64,000 bases of DNA, from assembly GCA_963825305.1 (NCBI GenBank), contig CAWGTA010000007.1, forward strand, positions 558,001 to 622,000, written 5' to 3'. The translations under genes and the position numbers were made by a program. How positions within the stretch are numbered: position 1 is the first letter of the stretch; every line of letters starts with the position of its first letter. Positions 1-9,082 of this stretch are shown piece after piece. The notes under the pieces are model-generated. The model did not search any database, was not told the origin of the DNA, and worked only from the letters and a program-made list of their open reading frames with translations. The stretch is from PSRJ01 sp963825305. Lineage in GTDB: Bacteria > Acidobacteriota > Terriglobia > Bryobacterales > Bryobacteraceae.

Positions 1-1
1 A

Positions 2-1816
2 CTGGCTCCCGACTTCCTGGCTCGGTCCATGCCCGTTCCGAATTTGGCCCTGAACTGCGTGAAGCAGATTCTACACACACCGGGAACCAGCGGCCTCCTG
101 GCACGGATCCTCGCGGCTTCGCTGCTTCTGCAAATTTTTGGCTGCGCACTGCCACTCTTTACCAAGGTGCTAGTTGATCGCGTACTCCCGCTCAAGACAC
201 CCGGGGTGCTGAACATGCTTGGCGCCGGGGCGTTCGTAATCGCGCTTATGAGTGCCGCCATTGGTTACTTCAGAGCAGTGCTCCTGATTCGCCTGGAAGC
301 GCGCCTGGATTCCCACTTGATGCTTGGTTTTTTCGAGCATCTGTTGTCGTTGCCTTATCGATTCTTCCAGCAAAGGAGCAGTGGGGACCTGCTGATGCGG
401 CTCAGCAGCAACGCCGCCATCCGCGAAGCGCTAGCCAGTTGCACCATCTCGGCGGTGCTCGATGGGACTTTGGTGCTGGTTCTTCTGGTGGCGCTGGCGC
501 ATATCTCACCGCCATTTGCGTTGACCGTTTTGGTAATTGCGCTGATTGAAGTTACGATACTGGCCACGACTCGACAGCGGCTTTACGCCCTTATGGAGAG
601 CGATCTTGTTGCCCAATCGGGATCACAAGGATGCCTGATCGAATCGTTGACGGGCATTACAACCCTGAAGGCCTCGGGCGTCGAGGAGTCCACGGTTGCG
701 CGCTGGTCCGGCTTGCTGAAGAAGCAGCTGGCCGCGTCGGCACAGCGGAATCGTTTCACCGCACGAATCGAAGCCGCGCTCACAGCGATGCGCGTGTTTT
801 CTCCGCTTTTCCTAGTGTGGCTGGGTGGGATACAGGTGATTGGAGGGTCGATGAGTCTGGGAACTATGCTGGCGGTCAGTGCACTGGCTGCGGCGTTCCT
901 TCAGCCGGTCAACTCTCTGGTATTAGGCGCACAACGGCTGCAGTTGGCCGTCGCCCACTTGGCCCGGATCGCCGACGTCATGCAGGCCGAGCCCGAGCAG
1001 GAGCGACACAAGGTTGCGCCTGCTCCTCAGCTGACCGGCAAGATCGAGCTGCGCAATGTATCGTTCCGTTATGACGCTCACGGGCCGAAAGTGTTGGACA
1101 ACATATCGCTCACTGTATACCCGGGCCAGAAAGTCGCCATAGTCGGGCGTACCGGGTCTGGCAAGAGCACATTGGCGAAACTCCTGCTCGGCCTTTACCA
1201 GCCGACGGAAGGCGAAATCCTGTACGACGGAGTTCCGTTGCACGCAATGAACCTACAAACCGTTCGTAGCCAGTGGGGAACGGTGCTTCAGGATTCCTTC
1301 CTCTTTAACTCGTCGCTGCGCGACAATATCTCGTTTCACAATCCGGGACTGCCTCTGCGGGAAATCAGGGCCGCCTCGAAGATCGCCGAGATCGACTCCG
1401 ATATCATTCAAATGCCCATGGGATACGAGACACGGGTGGATGAGGGTGGCCGTGGTTTGTCGGGCGGTCAACGGCAGCGTCTGGCAATCGCGCGAGCGAT
1501 CGCCCCCAAGCCGTCCCTTCTTCTGCTCGATGAAGCGACCAGTCACCTGGACGCCACGACCGAAGCCCGGGTCGATCGCAATCTGGATGCGCTTTCGTGT
1601 ACGCGGGTCGTGATCGCCCATCGCGCTAGCGCTGTCCGCAATGCCGACCTCATTCTCGTCCTGGATGGCGGAGCTATCGCGGAACAAGGCTCGCACCACG
1701 AGCTTCTCGCTCGTCACGGTCATTATGCGGTCTTGATCTCGAGTCAACTCAAGTCGGCGGACGAAGAAGGGGTTCAACCTGATCGCCAGGCGTCGTGCTT
1801 TGCACGGATCAGGTAA
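2..1816 (+). CDS. ABC exporter, fused permease and ATPase (5' end outside window)
   Basis: The frame is open to the left edge, so the start lies outside the window; the ATG at 29 is only an internal candidate. About six membrane helices fill the first 300 residues, followed by a complete ABC ATPase. Counting from 29, Walker A GRTGSGKST lies near 373-381, the signature LSGGQRQR near 477, Walker B LLLLDEATSHLD near 500 and the switch-histidine loop VIAHR near 532. This order is that of type I secretion and bacteriocin exporters, which often carry a C39 peptidase domain upstream; whether one is present cannot be seen. Such proteins export peptides, proteins or lipids using ATP. It is convergent with the next cluster, and its substrate is unknown. 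Confidence 0.9.
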   Translation: MAPDFLARSMPVPNLALNCVKQILHTPGTSGLLARILAASLLLQIFGCALPLFTKVLVDRVLPLKTPGVLNMLGAGAFVIALMSAAIGYFRAVLLIRLEARLDSHLMLGFFEHLLSLPYRFFQQRSSGDLLMRLSSNAAIREALASCTISAVLDGTLVLVLLVALAHISPPFALTVLVIALIEVTILATTRQRLYALMESDLVAQSGSQGCLIESLTGITTLKASGVEESTVARWSGLLKKQLAASAQRNRFTARIEAALTAMRVFSPLFLVWLGGIQVIGGSMSLGTMLAVSALAAAFLQPVNSLVLGAQRLQLAVAHLARIADVMQAEPEQERHKVAPAPQLTGKIELRNVSFRYDAHGPKVLDNISLTVYPGQKVAIVGRTGSGKSTLAKLLLGLYQPTEGEILYDGVPLHAMNLQTVRSQWGTVLQDSFLFNSSLRDNISFHNPGLPLREIRAASKIAEIDSDIIQMPMGYETRVDEGGRGLSGGQRQRLAIARAIAPKPSLLLLDEATSHLDATTEARVDRNLDALSCTRVVIAHRASAVRNADLILVLDGGAIAEQGSHHELLARHGHYAVLISSQLKSADEEGVQPDRQASCFARIR

Positions 1817-1858
1817 TCCGGCGATGGTTGGTTTACTTGGGCAGTCGCCTGGGCACCA

Positions 1859-2158
1859 TTATTCTCGGTTAAGTACGATCTCGCTCCAGATCGCAAATGG
1901 CAGCCCCTCAGGCGGTAATTCGGGAGAGCAAAAACGGATGTGATGCTTTCCGGCATCCAGCAGGTTCTGTAAGTCTAGTCGGACAGGACACTGATCAAAG
2001 TCGACTTCCATCTGTTCCCGTTCCATCCGGCACGGTCCGTGATGTTCCAGGTCCAAGCCACATTCGCCGGAACCAGACCACCGCAAGCTGGCCCCCCGTT
2101 CCGGCCAATGGAATCCGTAAAAGGGACACCTGTGTTGAGAGTTCGTTAGATCAGGCAT
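1859..2158 (-). CDS. small Cys/His-rich hypothetical protein
   Basis: A 99-residue protein whose ATG lies inside the 3' end of the PilZ-like gene; the 8-nt overlap ATGCCTGA suggests translational coupling. It contains CPFYGFHW near residue 11, then spaced cysteines in a GECGLD segment, an HGPCRME segment and DQCP. The four Cys plus His pattern suggests a metal-binding or disulfide-stabilised fold, but no named domain is recognised. There is no signal peptide or membrane segment. Composition and the coupled start argue that it is a real gene. Function is unknown; a role next to the PilZ-like protein is inference. Confidence 0.6.
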   Translation of the reverse strand: MPDLTNSQHRCPFYGFHWPERGASLRWSGSGECGLDLEHHGPCRMEREQMEVDFDQCPVRLDLQNLLDAGKHHIRFCSPELPPEGLPFAIWSEIVLNRE

Positions 2159-2561
2159 GTGCGCGCAAGACTAGTTGTTCGGGGCGGCTCCGGCGGGGCC
2201 CCGGCATCTCGACGACATTCGCCGCGAGTATTTGCAGGCTGGCTCCGGCGCCGCGAGTACGGAAATAATATTTCCAAATATCTGCCCTCAGCGTCTGCCC
2301 CTCGCGGCCCGTAATCTTAACCTCGCTGACCAACTGTAACGCCACGTGGTTGTCCAGGACCGCCGGCCATGCCATCGACAACTCGAGTTTTGTGCCTGGG
2401 TCGATCGGCCCATCGGCGGTGAATACGATCCCGGTGCTGCTGATCTCCAGTGTTTTGCCCGTCCCGGCCACGGTCGAATTCGGATTTAGAGCCTTGTACC
2501 GAAGATCCAGTTGAATCGGATACGAGGTCGCTAACTGTTTTGGATTTCCTTGACGCTGCAT
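2151..2561 (-). CDS. PilZ-like domain protein
   Basis: A 136-residue soluble protein with the beta-barrel pattern of PilZ domains: a YPIQLDLRYKAL segment near 14-25, then EISSTGIVF in place of the usual D/NxSxxG motif, then PGTKLELSMAWP. PilZ domains bind cyclic di-GMP through an RxxxR motif plus D/NxSxxG. Here the second Arg is not evident and the Asp/Asn is Glu, so dinucleotide binding is doubtful. The gene follows the CHAT gene after 96 bp and overlaps the next gene by 8 nt, so it probably belongs to the same transcription unit. Family assignment rests on motif reading only. Confidence 0.65.
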   Translation of the reverse strand: MQRQGNPKQLATSYPIQLDLRYKALNPNSTVAGTGKTLEISSTGIVFTADGPIDPGTKLELSMAWPAVLDNHVALQLVSEVKITGREGQTLRADIWKYYFRTRGAGASLQILAANVVEMPGPRRSRPEQLVLRAHA

Positions 2562-2657
2562 GTTCCCTCCGTCGGCTGCTTCGAGCGCAGTCTAAACGGA
2601 TAGTGCAGCTCAGGCAGTTAGCGTTTCATTACACCCGAATTTTTCGAATTCACAGCG

Positions 2658-5126
2658 TCACTGAGGGGCCCCGGTATAAAGCTGAAAGGGGGCCCAATAA
2701 AACGGCTTGGCATAGGCTCCCGCTCCATGAATCAGCGCGAGTTTGGAGTTCCGTAGGGCATCCACCGGGGATGCGCCGCCTTGGAGCTCCTCATACAGCC
2801 GCGCCATTAGCTGCGCGGTGGAGCGGTCATTGACATCCCACATACCGGCAATCACGTTGCGCGCGCCGGCCCGAAGAAAGGCCCATGCGAAACCCACCGA
2901 CCCTTCACCGGCATACGTTTTCGCCCCGGCGCTCCGGCAGGCTGAAATGGTCACCAGTTCCGCCGTTAACGGCACAGACATCACGTCTCGTGCAAATAGC
3001 TTGCAGCGCTCCGGAGGACCCGAGAGGATCACCGCGGAATCCAGCGGGCTCTGCGGGTTCGCCGTCGCGTGCGCGGAAAAGTGGATGAGCCCATAACGCC
3101 CGGGCTGGGCCTCGGAGTATGAAGCCGGCCGTGCGTCCGCGCCCCGCAGGATTTTCTCCTGCGAACCCTGCATCGCTGACGTGATGCTTTCGATCTCACG
3201 AGCCGCGTATTCCAGCTTGGGGTATTCCGACAGCGCCGGCGCCGGATCTCCGATTACCAGCAGCCCGGTGCCGGGCCGTACGGGATGCTCGCGGGCGGCA
3301 CCAATCAAATAGTCCAGCGACGGCGCAATCGCCAGCGTCAGTTGTTCCACCAGATACTTGTCGCCTTTGCGCCCGGCTGGAAGGCTCTCGAAGTTCAGGG
3401 CATATAAGTCGCCATCCGGCACAATCGTCACGCGGCAGCCCTGGCACAGATTCTTCTCAGCCGGAGCGAGGAGGGTGTCGTACAACTTCCGGCCGGTATC
3501 CGCGGCCACCACAAGCGGGTCTCGCTGCGCCATGGTGACAGCGACGTAGTTTTCGACCAGTGGGCGAATCACGCTCGCGGCGGGTAGCGGATACCAGCGG
3601 ATGGCACTGGGAGTTATGACCCAAAGATAGGAGCGGCTCTCCCCGAGCCAATACTCCAACAGCACGCGGTCCCCTCTTCCGGCCAGGCGCCGGTAAGCGT
3701 CTGGTTTCTGCATCGAAACCGCTTCTGGGTGGTCGCTTCGCTGCGCAAGGACGCGGGAACGGCTCGACTCAGCTACTGCCAGGGCGCGTTCTGGCTCGTG
3801 ATTGGCAATCAGAAAATCCACGTAATCTCGAAAAAACTGAATCAGGCTGGCAAGGTATCCGAATTTGTAGTCGGCTTTGATAATCTGCGAATTCAGGCGG
3901 TCGATAGAGGATACGGTTGCTCGAAACTCCGCCTCAGCTTGCGTGCGTCGCCCAGCTTTTACAAACAGCTCTGCGAGACCCGCGTGGGAATCGAGCTTGA
4001 TCCGCGGGTCTTCCGCAGGCTTGCTTAGAACTGCCCGGAAGGTCTGCTCCGCTTCTACGAATCGGCCGCGGCCTAGGGCGATTGCGGCTGTGTTGTTCAG
4101 CGATGAGGCTTCGTACAGGACGTCTCCCAGACGCCGCTTCAGTGCGAGCGCCTCATTGTTATAGCGCTCGGCTGCGTCCCAATCGCCTCGTTGAATGGCG
4201 GTCTCAGCCAGGTTGTTCATCCACCGCGAAGTCCAGTCGTCGTTTCCCACCTGCCGAGCAATCGCCAGCGCCCGCTGATAGAGGTCCGCCGCCCGTGCAT
4301 AGTCCCGCGATGCAAACAGCACGTTACCCGCGTTGCCCGACCAGATCTGCTCTTCAAAATGATTGCCTGCCTTCGCAAAACCGGCGCGTGCCTGTTCGTA
4401 GTGATTCCGCGCGTTCTCATAGTCACCGAGACGGTAGAAACACGCGCCAAGATTGCCGTCATCGCGCGCCGCGGATTCATTCGCCCCAAGTTGGCTGTGA
4501 AGGTCCTTCGCCTTCTCGAACCAGATAATTGCCTCGTCGTATCGGGACGCGGTCAGAAGCGTGTATCCCAGGTTGCCCGTCGCCGTGGCTTCCAGGTAGG
4601 TGTCATGGAGTTTAGACGAGGAGCGGATCACCCCGCGGAACAAACCCTCCGCGTCGTCAAACTTGCCTTGCCTCACCAGTAAGAGCGCGCGGCGCAAGTC
4701 GATTTCCGCCGAAAAAGAGTCGGAACCGGCTTGGTGCGCAATTTCGGCGGCACGAGCGATTAACTCCTCCGCCTGCGAATAATGGGCCAGGTAGAAAGCC
4801 GCGCGCTCCTTCAGAAGAAGCGCCCTCCCTCTGTACTCGGTCCATTCCGGCCCTCCCGGCGGATCGCTGCTGAGAACCGCACCTGCCGCGAGCGCCTGGC
4901 GCTGCCCCAGCAAAACCTCTGCTTTTAACAGTCGAAAACGCCATGTGGCCCGCGGGTCCCCACGTCGCTCGGCCTGCTGCAGCGCCTCAGCCGCTTTGCG
5001 AAGAGCGAGGTCGTAGCGCTCGGCCCATAATAGTGCTGTGGTCTCCCGATACTCGGTATCGAGCGTGACCGGGTTGTTCGCACAACCCGCCAGCGCTACC
5101 GCCGCGAGACAGAGGAGAAACCGCAT
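2658..5126 (-). CDS. TPR-repeat lipoprotein with C-terminal CHAT (caspase-like) protease domain
   Basis: An 822-residue protein. The N-terminus is a lipoprotein signal ending in the lipobox LAGC (Cys15), so it is probably membrane-anchored outside the cytoplasm. Residues about 30-440 are tandem tetratricopeptide repeats, for instance those with GNLGYTLL, GNLGACFY and NNLAETAI cores. A CHAT domain follows (about 490-820) with both expected catalytic residues: His686 in HFSAHA and Cys730 in TISACRSAGA. CHAT domains are caspase-fold cysteine peptidases that cleave partner proteins after a trigger, while the repeats recruit partners. It sits 3 bp after an unknown protein and downstream of an ECF sigma/anti-sigma pair. 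The target is unknown. Confidence 0.9.
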   Translation of the reverse strand: MRFLLCLAAVALAGCANNPVTLDTEYRETTALLWAERYDLALRKAAEALQQAERRGDPRATWRFRLLKAEVLLGQRQALAAGAVLSSDPPGGPEWTEYRGRALLLKERAAFYLAHYSQAEELIARAAEIAHQAGSDSFSAEIDLRRALLLVRQGKFDDAEGLFRGVIRSSSKLHDTYLEATATGNLGYTLLTASRYDEAIIWFEKAKDLHSQLGANESAARDDGNLGACFYRLGDYENARNHYEQARAGFAKAGNHFEEQIWSGNAGNVLFASRDYARAADLYQRALAIARQVGNDDWTSRWMNNLAETAIQRGDWDAAERYNNEALALKRRLGDVLYEASSLNNTAAIALGRGRFVEAEQTFRAVLSKPAEDPRIKLDSHAGLAELFVKAGRRTQAEAEFRATVSSIDRLNSQIIKADYKFGYLASLIQFFRDYVDFLIANHEPERALAVAESSRSRVLAQRSDHPEAVSMQKPDAYRRLAGRGDRVLLEYWLGESRSYLWVITPSAIRWYPLPAASVIRPLVENYVAVTMAQRDPLVVAADTGRKLYDTLLAPAEKNLCQGCRVTIVPDGDLYALNFESLPAGRKGDKYLVEQLTLAIAPSLDYLIGAAREHPVRPGTGLLVIGDPAPALSEYPKLEYAAREIESITSAMQGSQEKILRGADARPASYSEAQPGRYGLIHFSAHATANPQSPLDSAVILSGPPERCKLFARDVMSVPLTAELVTISACRSAGAKTYAGEGSVGFAWAFLRAGARNVIAGMWDVNDRSTAQLMARLYEELQGGASPVDALRNSKLALIHGAGAYAKPFYWAPFQLYTGAPQ

Positions 5127-5129
5127 GTC

Positions 5130-5954
5130 TCAGTATGTGCTTCCTCCGTCATCCACGGTGCACACCGTCAAGTCGCCCACCACCGGGGAACCCAAGTTCA
5201 CCCGGATCATCGTCAACCGACGTGTTGATTTGCTGATATGCAACTCCGCCAGATGAATAGTCCCGAAACCCTCAATGTAGATCACGTTGCCCCAGCACTT
5301 CAGCTTGCGCGACTTCGTTTTCACTCCTCGCACCAGCGAAAGGGTGGTGAATCCGTTGGTGTGCGGCATGTCAGCGCGATTCGCCGCGGGCTTGTGAAAC
5401 CACTGGCGTACCCTGTCCGGCGCTTCCTGTAAATTGCCTTTCAAAGTTGTGTCGTCGAAGAACTTACGAAATTTCTTGTCCTTCTTGTAGGCGTTCTGAG
5501 CCAGCTCGTGCGTGTGGTGTTGGTCAAGCAAATCCACCGCCAGATCGACCTCTACGGGCACACCGTCGATCCTCAAATCTTCGAAATGCGTGCCCACGAG
5601 TTTGATCGACGGCCCGCCGCCCTCATCCCCTTCGTGGGTACTGACGAGGTTTGCCACCACGCGGCGGGCTGTGACCGTGTTCAGGATGTTCAGATGCTCC
5701 ACTATAGACCGTGCGGTAGTGCGGTAGGCTTGCGTTTCGCCTTCCTCCGCTGTACGCGCACCCGTGACCTCGGAGTTGGCAAGATCGAAATGAAGAATGT
5801 CTCGGTGGCGAAACGCAGTCGACCGCGCCGCGCCATAGCCGCCGATTTCCGGCAAAGCAGAAGACGCCTGGATTTCAATGTTTTCGCAATGCGGCTTAAC
5901 CAGGTTTCCGCCCGCACCAATGGCGTGCCCTTGGAAGTGAAAGCGACTGGGCAA
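5130..5954 (-). CDS. unrecognised protein encoded with the CHAT gene
   Basis: A 274-residue protein without a clear signal peptide or membrane helix; no family is recognised. The N-terminal half is rich in short beta strands (FHFQGHAIGAGG, then a GGYGAARS loop). The middle holds a charged helix with HHTHELAQNAYKKDKKF. The end returns to beta strands containing a KLKCWGNVIYIEGFG segment. It lies between the anti-sigma gene (12 bp upstream) and the CHAT gene (3 bp downstream), so co-expression is very likely. By position it could be a substrate, inhibitor or sensor for the CHAT peptidase; that is inference only. Confidence 0.75.
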   Translation of the reverse strand: MPSRFHFQGHAIGAGGNLVKPHCENIEIQASSALPEIGGYGAARSTAFRHRDILHFDLANSEVTGARTAEEGETQAYRTTARSIVEHLNILNTVTARRVVANLVSTHEGDEGGGPSIKLVGTHFEDLRIDGVPVEVDLAVDLLDQHHTHELAQNAYKKDKKFRKFFDDTTLKGNLQEAPDRVRQWFHKPAANRADMPHTNGFTTLSLVRGVKTKSRKLKCWGNVIYIEGFGTIHLAELHISKSTRRLTMIRVNLGSPVVGDLTVCTVDDGGSTY

Positions 5955-5966
5955 TGGTTTACCTCG

Positions 5967-6644
5967 CTATTGAAGTTCAAATTGGAACGAAGAGGTTGTT
6001 ATCTTATCACCCTCGCCGCCCCCGGGCCCATAGATTACCAGCTCATATTCCCCTGGACGCAATCTCTGGACGGGTAGCAGGATGGTAATCGGCTGCCCGG
6101 CGTCAGGCGCGGGTGCAGTCACTCGAAATACCGTCACGCCGGCGGATATCAGTACGCACAGGTACTGTGGGTAATGAATGTCCGGAGGAATATCCTCCGA
6201 GAGTGCCGCCCAGGGCGTGCCGCGGGGCACACGGATGGGCGGCACTTCGCCTCGCGCACCTCCAGTGAGCTGGAACGCGGGCAGCACGCGGGCGCTGCCC
6301 ATCACCTGCCGCATGCCGGGTATTACGATCAATCCCTGATAAAGCGCCACAGCTGCCAATACGACCGCGGCCGCCAAAGGCACGGCGGCTGTCGGACGCC
6401 ACAACCACGCCGCCAGGTTCCACCCTTTCGTCCGGTGTGCCGGCTCTTCGCCCGACAATCGTATCGGCTCTTCCCATGCTGCTTTCGCATTGGAAATCAA
6501 ATGGGTACCCGATTCAACCGCAGCCGCACACTGCGGGCACTCGAAATAGTGGAGTTCGAACTCCTCGACGTCCACCTCCGCTAATTCGCCGAGCAAATAC
6601 CGCTCCACGGCTTGGCTCGAGATCGCCTGCGAATGATCCATCAC
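5967..6644 (-). CDS. anti-sigma factor with N-terminal zinc finger and one membrane helix
   Basis: A 225-residue protein. Residues about 10-45 hold the zf-HC2-type motif, with LGEL then HYFECPQC (His, Cys, Cys), the module by which anti-sigma factors of this class bind their ECF sigma factor. A single membrane segment lies near 90-112 (AAVPLAAAVVLAAVALYQG), followed by an extracytoplasmic domain of about 110 residues. The gene lies 48 bp downstream of the ECF sigma gene in the same orientation, the usual arrangement of a cognate pair. Expected role: hold the sigma factor at the membrane until an external signal arrives. Confidence 0.85.
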   Translation of the reverse strand: MMDHSQAISSQAVERYLLGELAEVDVEEFELHYFECPQCAAAVESGTHLISNAKAAWEEPIRLSGEEPAHRTKGWNLAAWLWRPTAAVPLAAAVVLAAVALYQGLIVIPGMRQVMGSARVLPAFQLTGGARGEVPPIRVPRGTPWAALSEDIPPDIHYPQYLCVLISAGVTVFRVTAPAPDAGQPITILLPVQRLRPGEYELVIYGPGGGEGDKITTSSFQFELQ

Positions 6645-6692
6645 TCAAGGTCTCAACAAAGTAGTGAACTTACTGCGTTTTTCGTTTCGCAT

Positions 6693-7271
6693 TCATGGTC
6701 CTGACGCGGCCTTGCTGGAATTCGACTGTAATAGCCTGGTTTTGAACCGAACGCGCGCGCGGTGCAGCAATACGCGTAAATAGTCCCGGCCGACATGAAA
6801 CTCCGCACACACCAAGTTCTTATCTTCCTCTTCCAGGAATACCCTCCGGAGCAACTCTTGATCCTTCTGCGGCAACTCCTTCAGCAGTTGTCTCACGACC
6901 CGCTTCCGCTCCTCGGTGACCATCTGGCCCTCAGGATTTAAACCGGGGTCCACTGGTTCGGCTATATGCTCGGGCATTTGGTCGTGTCGAGTGTGGCCCC
7001 GAAGCAACTCAAGCGCGATGTTATGGCAGACGGTGTGAACGAAACCCGGTAGGCTGGCGGGGTTGTCCAGGGTTTTCCCGGATCGAAAATATCCCAACAC
7101 TCGCAGAAAAGTCTCCTGGTATGCATCCTGTATTAAGTCCGGAGATCGCAGGCGCGCCCGCAATTTTAGTTGAACCGGCCGCGAAAAATAGGCAATCAGG
7201 TAATTCTCTGCATCTTCGTTGCGAGCCGCCAAAGCCTGCAAGTAATTCTCGTCGAAGAGGGTGCCGGCCAT
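6693..7271 (-). CDS. ECF-family RNA polymerase sigma factor
   Basis: A 192-residue protein with sigma region 2 near 45-75 (DLIQDAYQETFLRVL), and region 4 near 130-180, where LPQKDQELLRR begins the helix-turn-helix and LRVLLHRARVRFK ends it. Length and domain order fit extracytoplasmic-function sigma factors. It is first in a run of co-oriented genes (sigma, anti-sigma, unknown, CHAT, PilZ-like, Cys-rich), so it may drive its own operon; this was not demonstrated, as no clear ECF promoter was identified. A TATATT hexamer occurs just upstream of the ATG without a well-spaced partner. Confidence 0.9.
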   Translation of the reverse strand: MAGTLFDENYLQALAARNEDAENYLIAYFSRPVQLKLRARLRSPDLIQDAYQETFLRVLGYFRSGKTLDNPASLPGFVHTVCHNIALELLRGHTRHDQMPEHIAEPVDPGLNPEGQMVTEERKRVVRQLLKELPQKDQELLRRVFLEEEDKNLVCAEFHVGRDYLRVLLHRARVRFKTRLLQSNSSKAASGP

Positions 7272-7559
7272 TCGTCTCAGGACGAATATAGCAAAGCCTT
7301 CCGTCCGACCGTGTTAAGGAACCACGGCGGAGGCCGTTCTCAGAGGCACCCGAACCGAGGTCCTCTGGCGGTCCCAGAGGAGGTCAGGTCGAGGAGGTGG
7401 GCTTGGCGATGGGCGAAGAGGTGGACTTCCAGGGTGTCCCGATCCGGGAGCCGCGCTGGCAACAATCGCGGATTGCCAACGAATCGTCAGCGGTGCTGAG
7501 TTGGGACGCTCTCGTTGGCGCCGCCTGCCGCCGGGTACGTCCTCCATTCGCAGCGGATA

Positions 7560-9050
7560 CTATTGCAGGTACTTACCAATTTCCGGACTGCCGGTTCCGC
7601 TGCAACCTGTGGGACCGTAACGCAGATACTTCTGGACTCTCCCGGCACCATCCACTTCGCCGGTATACAGATTCCCTTCTCCGTCGGCAGCCACCACGTG
7701 CGGCCAGTGCAACTCGCCCGCCTGCCGGCCCCCTGTTCCCACGCGACCCAATTCCTGTAGGTTTTGCCGGTTGACGACGTATATTGTGTCATTCGTGAGG
7801 TCGGCGATGTACATGCAACTCTGCTTCGAGTCCGTCGAGAAGTTCACCGTGCCCGATGTGCCGGCTGCCGTTTGGGGAGCGACGTGTAGCTCGCCAACGT
7901 AACCACACTTACCCGTCTCGCCTTCGGGATTGGCGCACACTTTGCCCACTTGAGAAGCGTTGAAGATCTGCACTCGATTGTTGCTGCGATCGCAGACATA
8001 GAGCAGACCGTCGCTAGCCAGCTTGGCGCAATGCACCGGGCTGCGGAAAAATTTGGGCTTCATCTCGCCGCGCTGGAACTCAACCGGCCAGGAGCTCGTG
8101 CCCTCGCCAACGTCGGGTCCGCCGCCGTTTTCGCCCATTACTGGATTCTGTCCGTAGGCGCCAAAATGCCCCACATACTTGCCGGTTGCCGCGTCCACAA
8201 TGAGCACGCGCCGGTTTCCGTAGCCATCAGCGATATACATCAGGTTAGTCTTGGGATCCACCGTCATATCCGCCGGCCAGTAGGGCTCCGGCGTCCCATT
8301 GACGCCGCCGCCGGTGTCGTTGCTGTTCGGGCCCTTCGCGCCTGCCGTGCCGATCTGCAAGACAAAGGTGCCATCCCTTTTGAACTTCAGAAGGTGTGAG
8401 TCGTTGCCAAAGGTGGGAGCCCACGGATATTGCCCATGGAAATTGCGCGCCTGCCCGTTTCCCGCAATATAAACAAAATCGTTGTGATCCACGTAGATGC
8501 CATGCTCGCGCGCCGGCCATACGCAGCCGTCCTGCTGGCGGCACTTCTTCTCGAGGAAGCCCGGATCGGATGGACCGCCCCAGGCCTGCACCAGGTTCCC
8601 GGCTTTGTCGAACTCGAGCACCGACGGCGCGGGCGTACAACAGCCGGCAAGCTGACCGTAAGGTCGCGGGAAACCCATCGCACTAATCGGATTGCCCTTC
8701 CCATCCTTGCCCGCTTCGCCCTGTGTTCCGCTGTCGGTGGATCCAAGCGAACGAGGACGGTGATAGACCCAAATATGGTCGCGCTTGTCCACGAAGATTC
8801 CGCCAATATCGCCGACAATCCACTTGTGCGGCAGGGGCTTGGGCCAGGCTGGATCGAGCACAAAGCTCGGCGCATTTCCGTTGTTAGCCGGCATCGCTTC
8901 AGCCAGCCGTTCCAAAACATGGGCCTTCTGCAGAGCGTCCGTCGCGCTCGTGGCTGACGGCTGCGCGCTCAGAGGGACCAAGCCGGTCACACTCAACGCG
9001 ACGGCGGGGACTCCCACCAAAACGGCATATTTGACAAATCTCGAAGTCAT
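7560..9050 (-). CDS. secreted NHL-repeat beta-propeller protein
   Basis: Start placed at 9050, where GAGGAG lies 7 nt upstream of the ATG and the protein begins with a signal peptide (about residues 1-30, ending LSAQ); a longer open frame upstream reads as noise. The 496-residue product carries repeated NHL-type blades such as IFVDKRDHIWVYH, LYVCDRSNNRVQIF and MYIADGYGNRRV, giving a predicted six-bladed propeller. A double-Cys motif CCTPAPSVLEFD is shared with the paralogue at 10911-12062. NHL propellers act as secreted lyases, lactonases or binding scaffolds; which applies here is unknown. It lies 32 bp downstream of another NHL gene in the same orientation. Confidence 0.8.
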   Translation of the reverse strand: MTSRFVKYAVLVGVPAVALSVTGLVPLSAQPSATSATDALQKAHVLERLAEAMPANNGNAPSFVLDPAWPKPLPHKWIVGDIGGIFVDKRDHIWVYHRPRSLGSTDSGTQGEAGKDGKGNPISAMGFPRPYGQLAGCCTPAPSVLEFDKAGNLVQAWGGPSDPGFLEKKCRQQDGCVWPAREHGIYVDHNDFVYIAGNGQARNFHGQYPWAPTFGNDSHLLKFKRDGTFVLQIGTAGAKGPNSNDTGGGVNGTPEPYWPADMTVDPKTNLMYIADGYGNRRVLIVDAATGKYVGHFGAYGQNPVMGENGGGPDVGEGTSSWPVEFQRGEMKPKFFRSPVHCAKLASDGLLYVCDRSNNRVQIFNASQVGKVCANPEGETGKCGYVGELHVAPQTAAGTSGTVNFSTDSKQSCMYIADLTNDTIYVVNRQNLQELGRVGTGGRQAGELHWPHVVAADGEGNLYTGEVDGAGRVQKYLRYGPTGCSGTGSPEIGKYLQ

Positions 9051-9082
9051 CGTGAGGCTCCTCAAATGAATTTCGTGCTCAC

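Noticed and set aside
1897..2268. Plus-strand open frame opposite the PilZ-like and Cys-rich genes
   Set aside because: The minus-strand genes show motifs and coupled overlap; this frame has none.
5508..6077. Plus-strand 189-residue open frame opposite the unknown protein gene
   Set aside because: The minus-strand gene fits the operon with short spacers; the plus frame starts and ends inside two real genes.
7362..7380. Hairpin CCTCTGG/CCAGAGG between the NHL and ECF genes as a terminator
   Set aside because: Only 7 bp, no T tract and nearly 180 bp after the NHL stop; kept out of the feature list.
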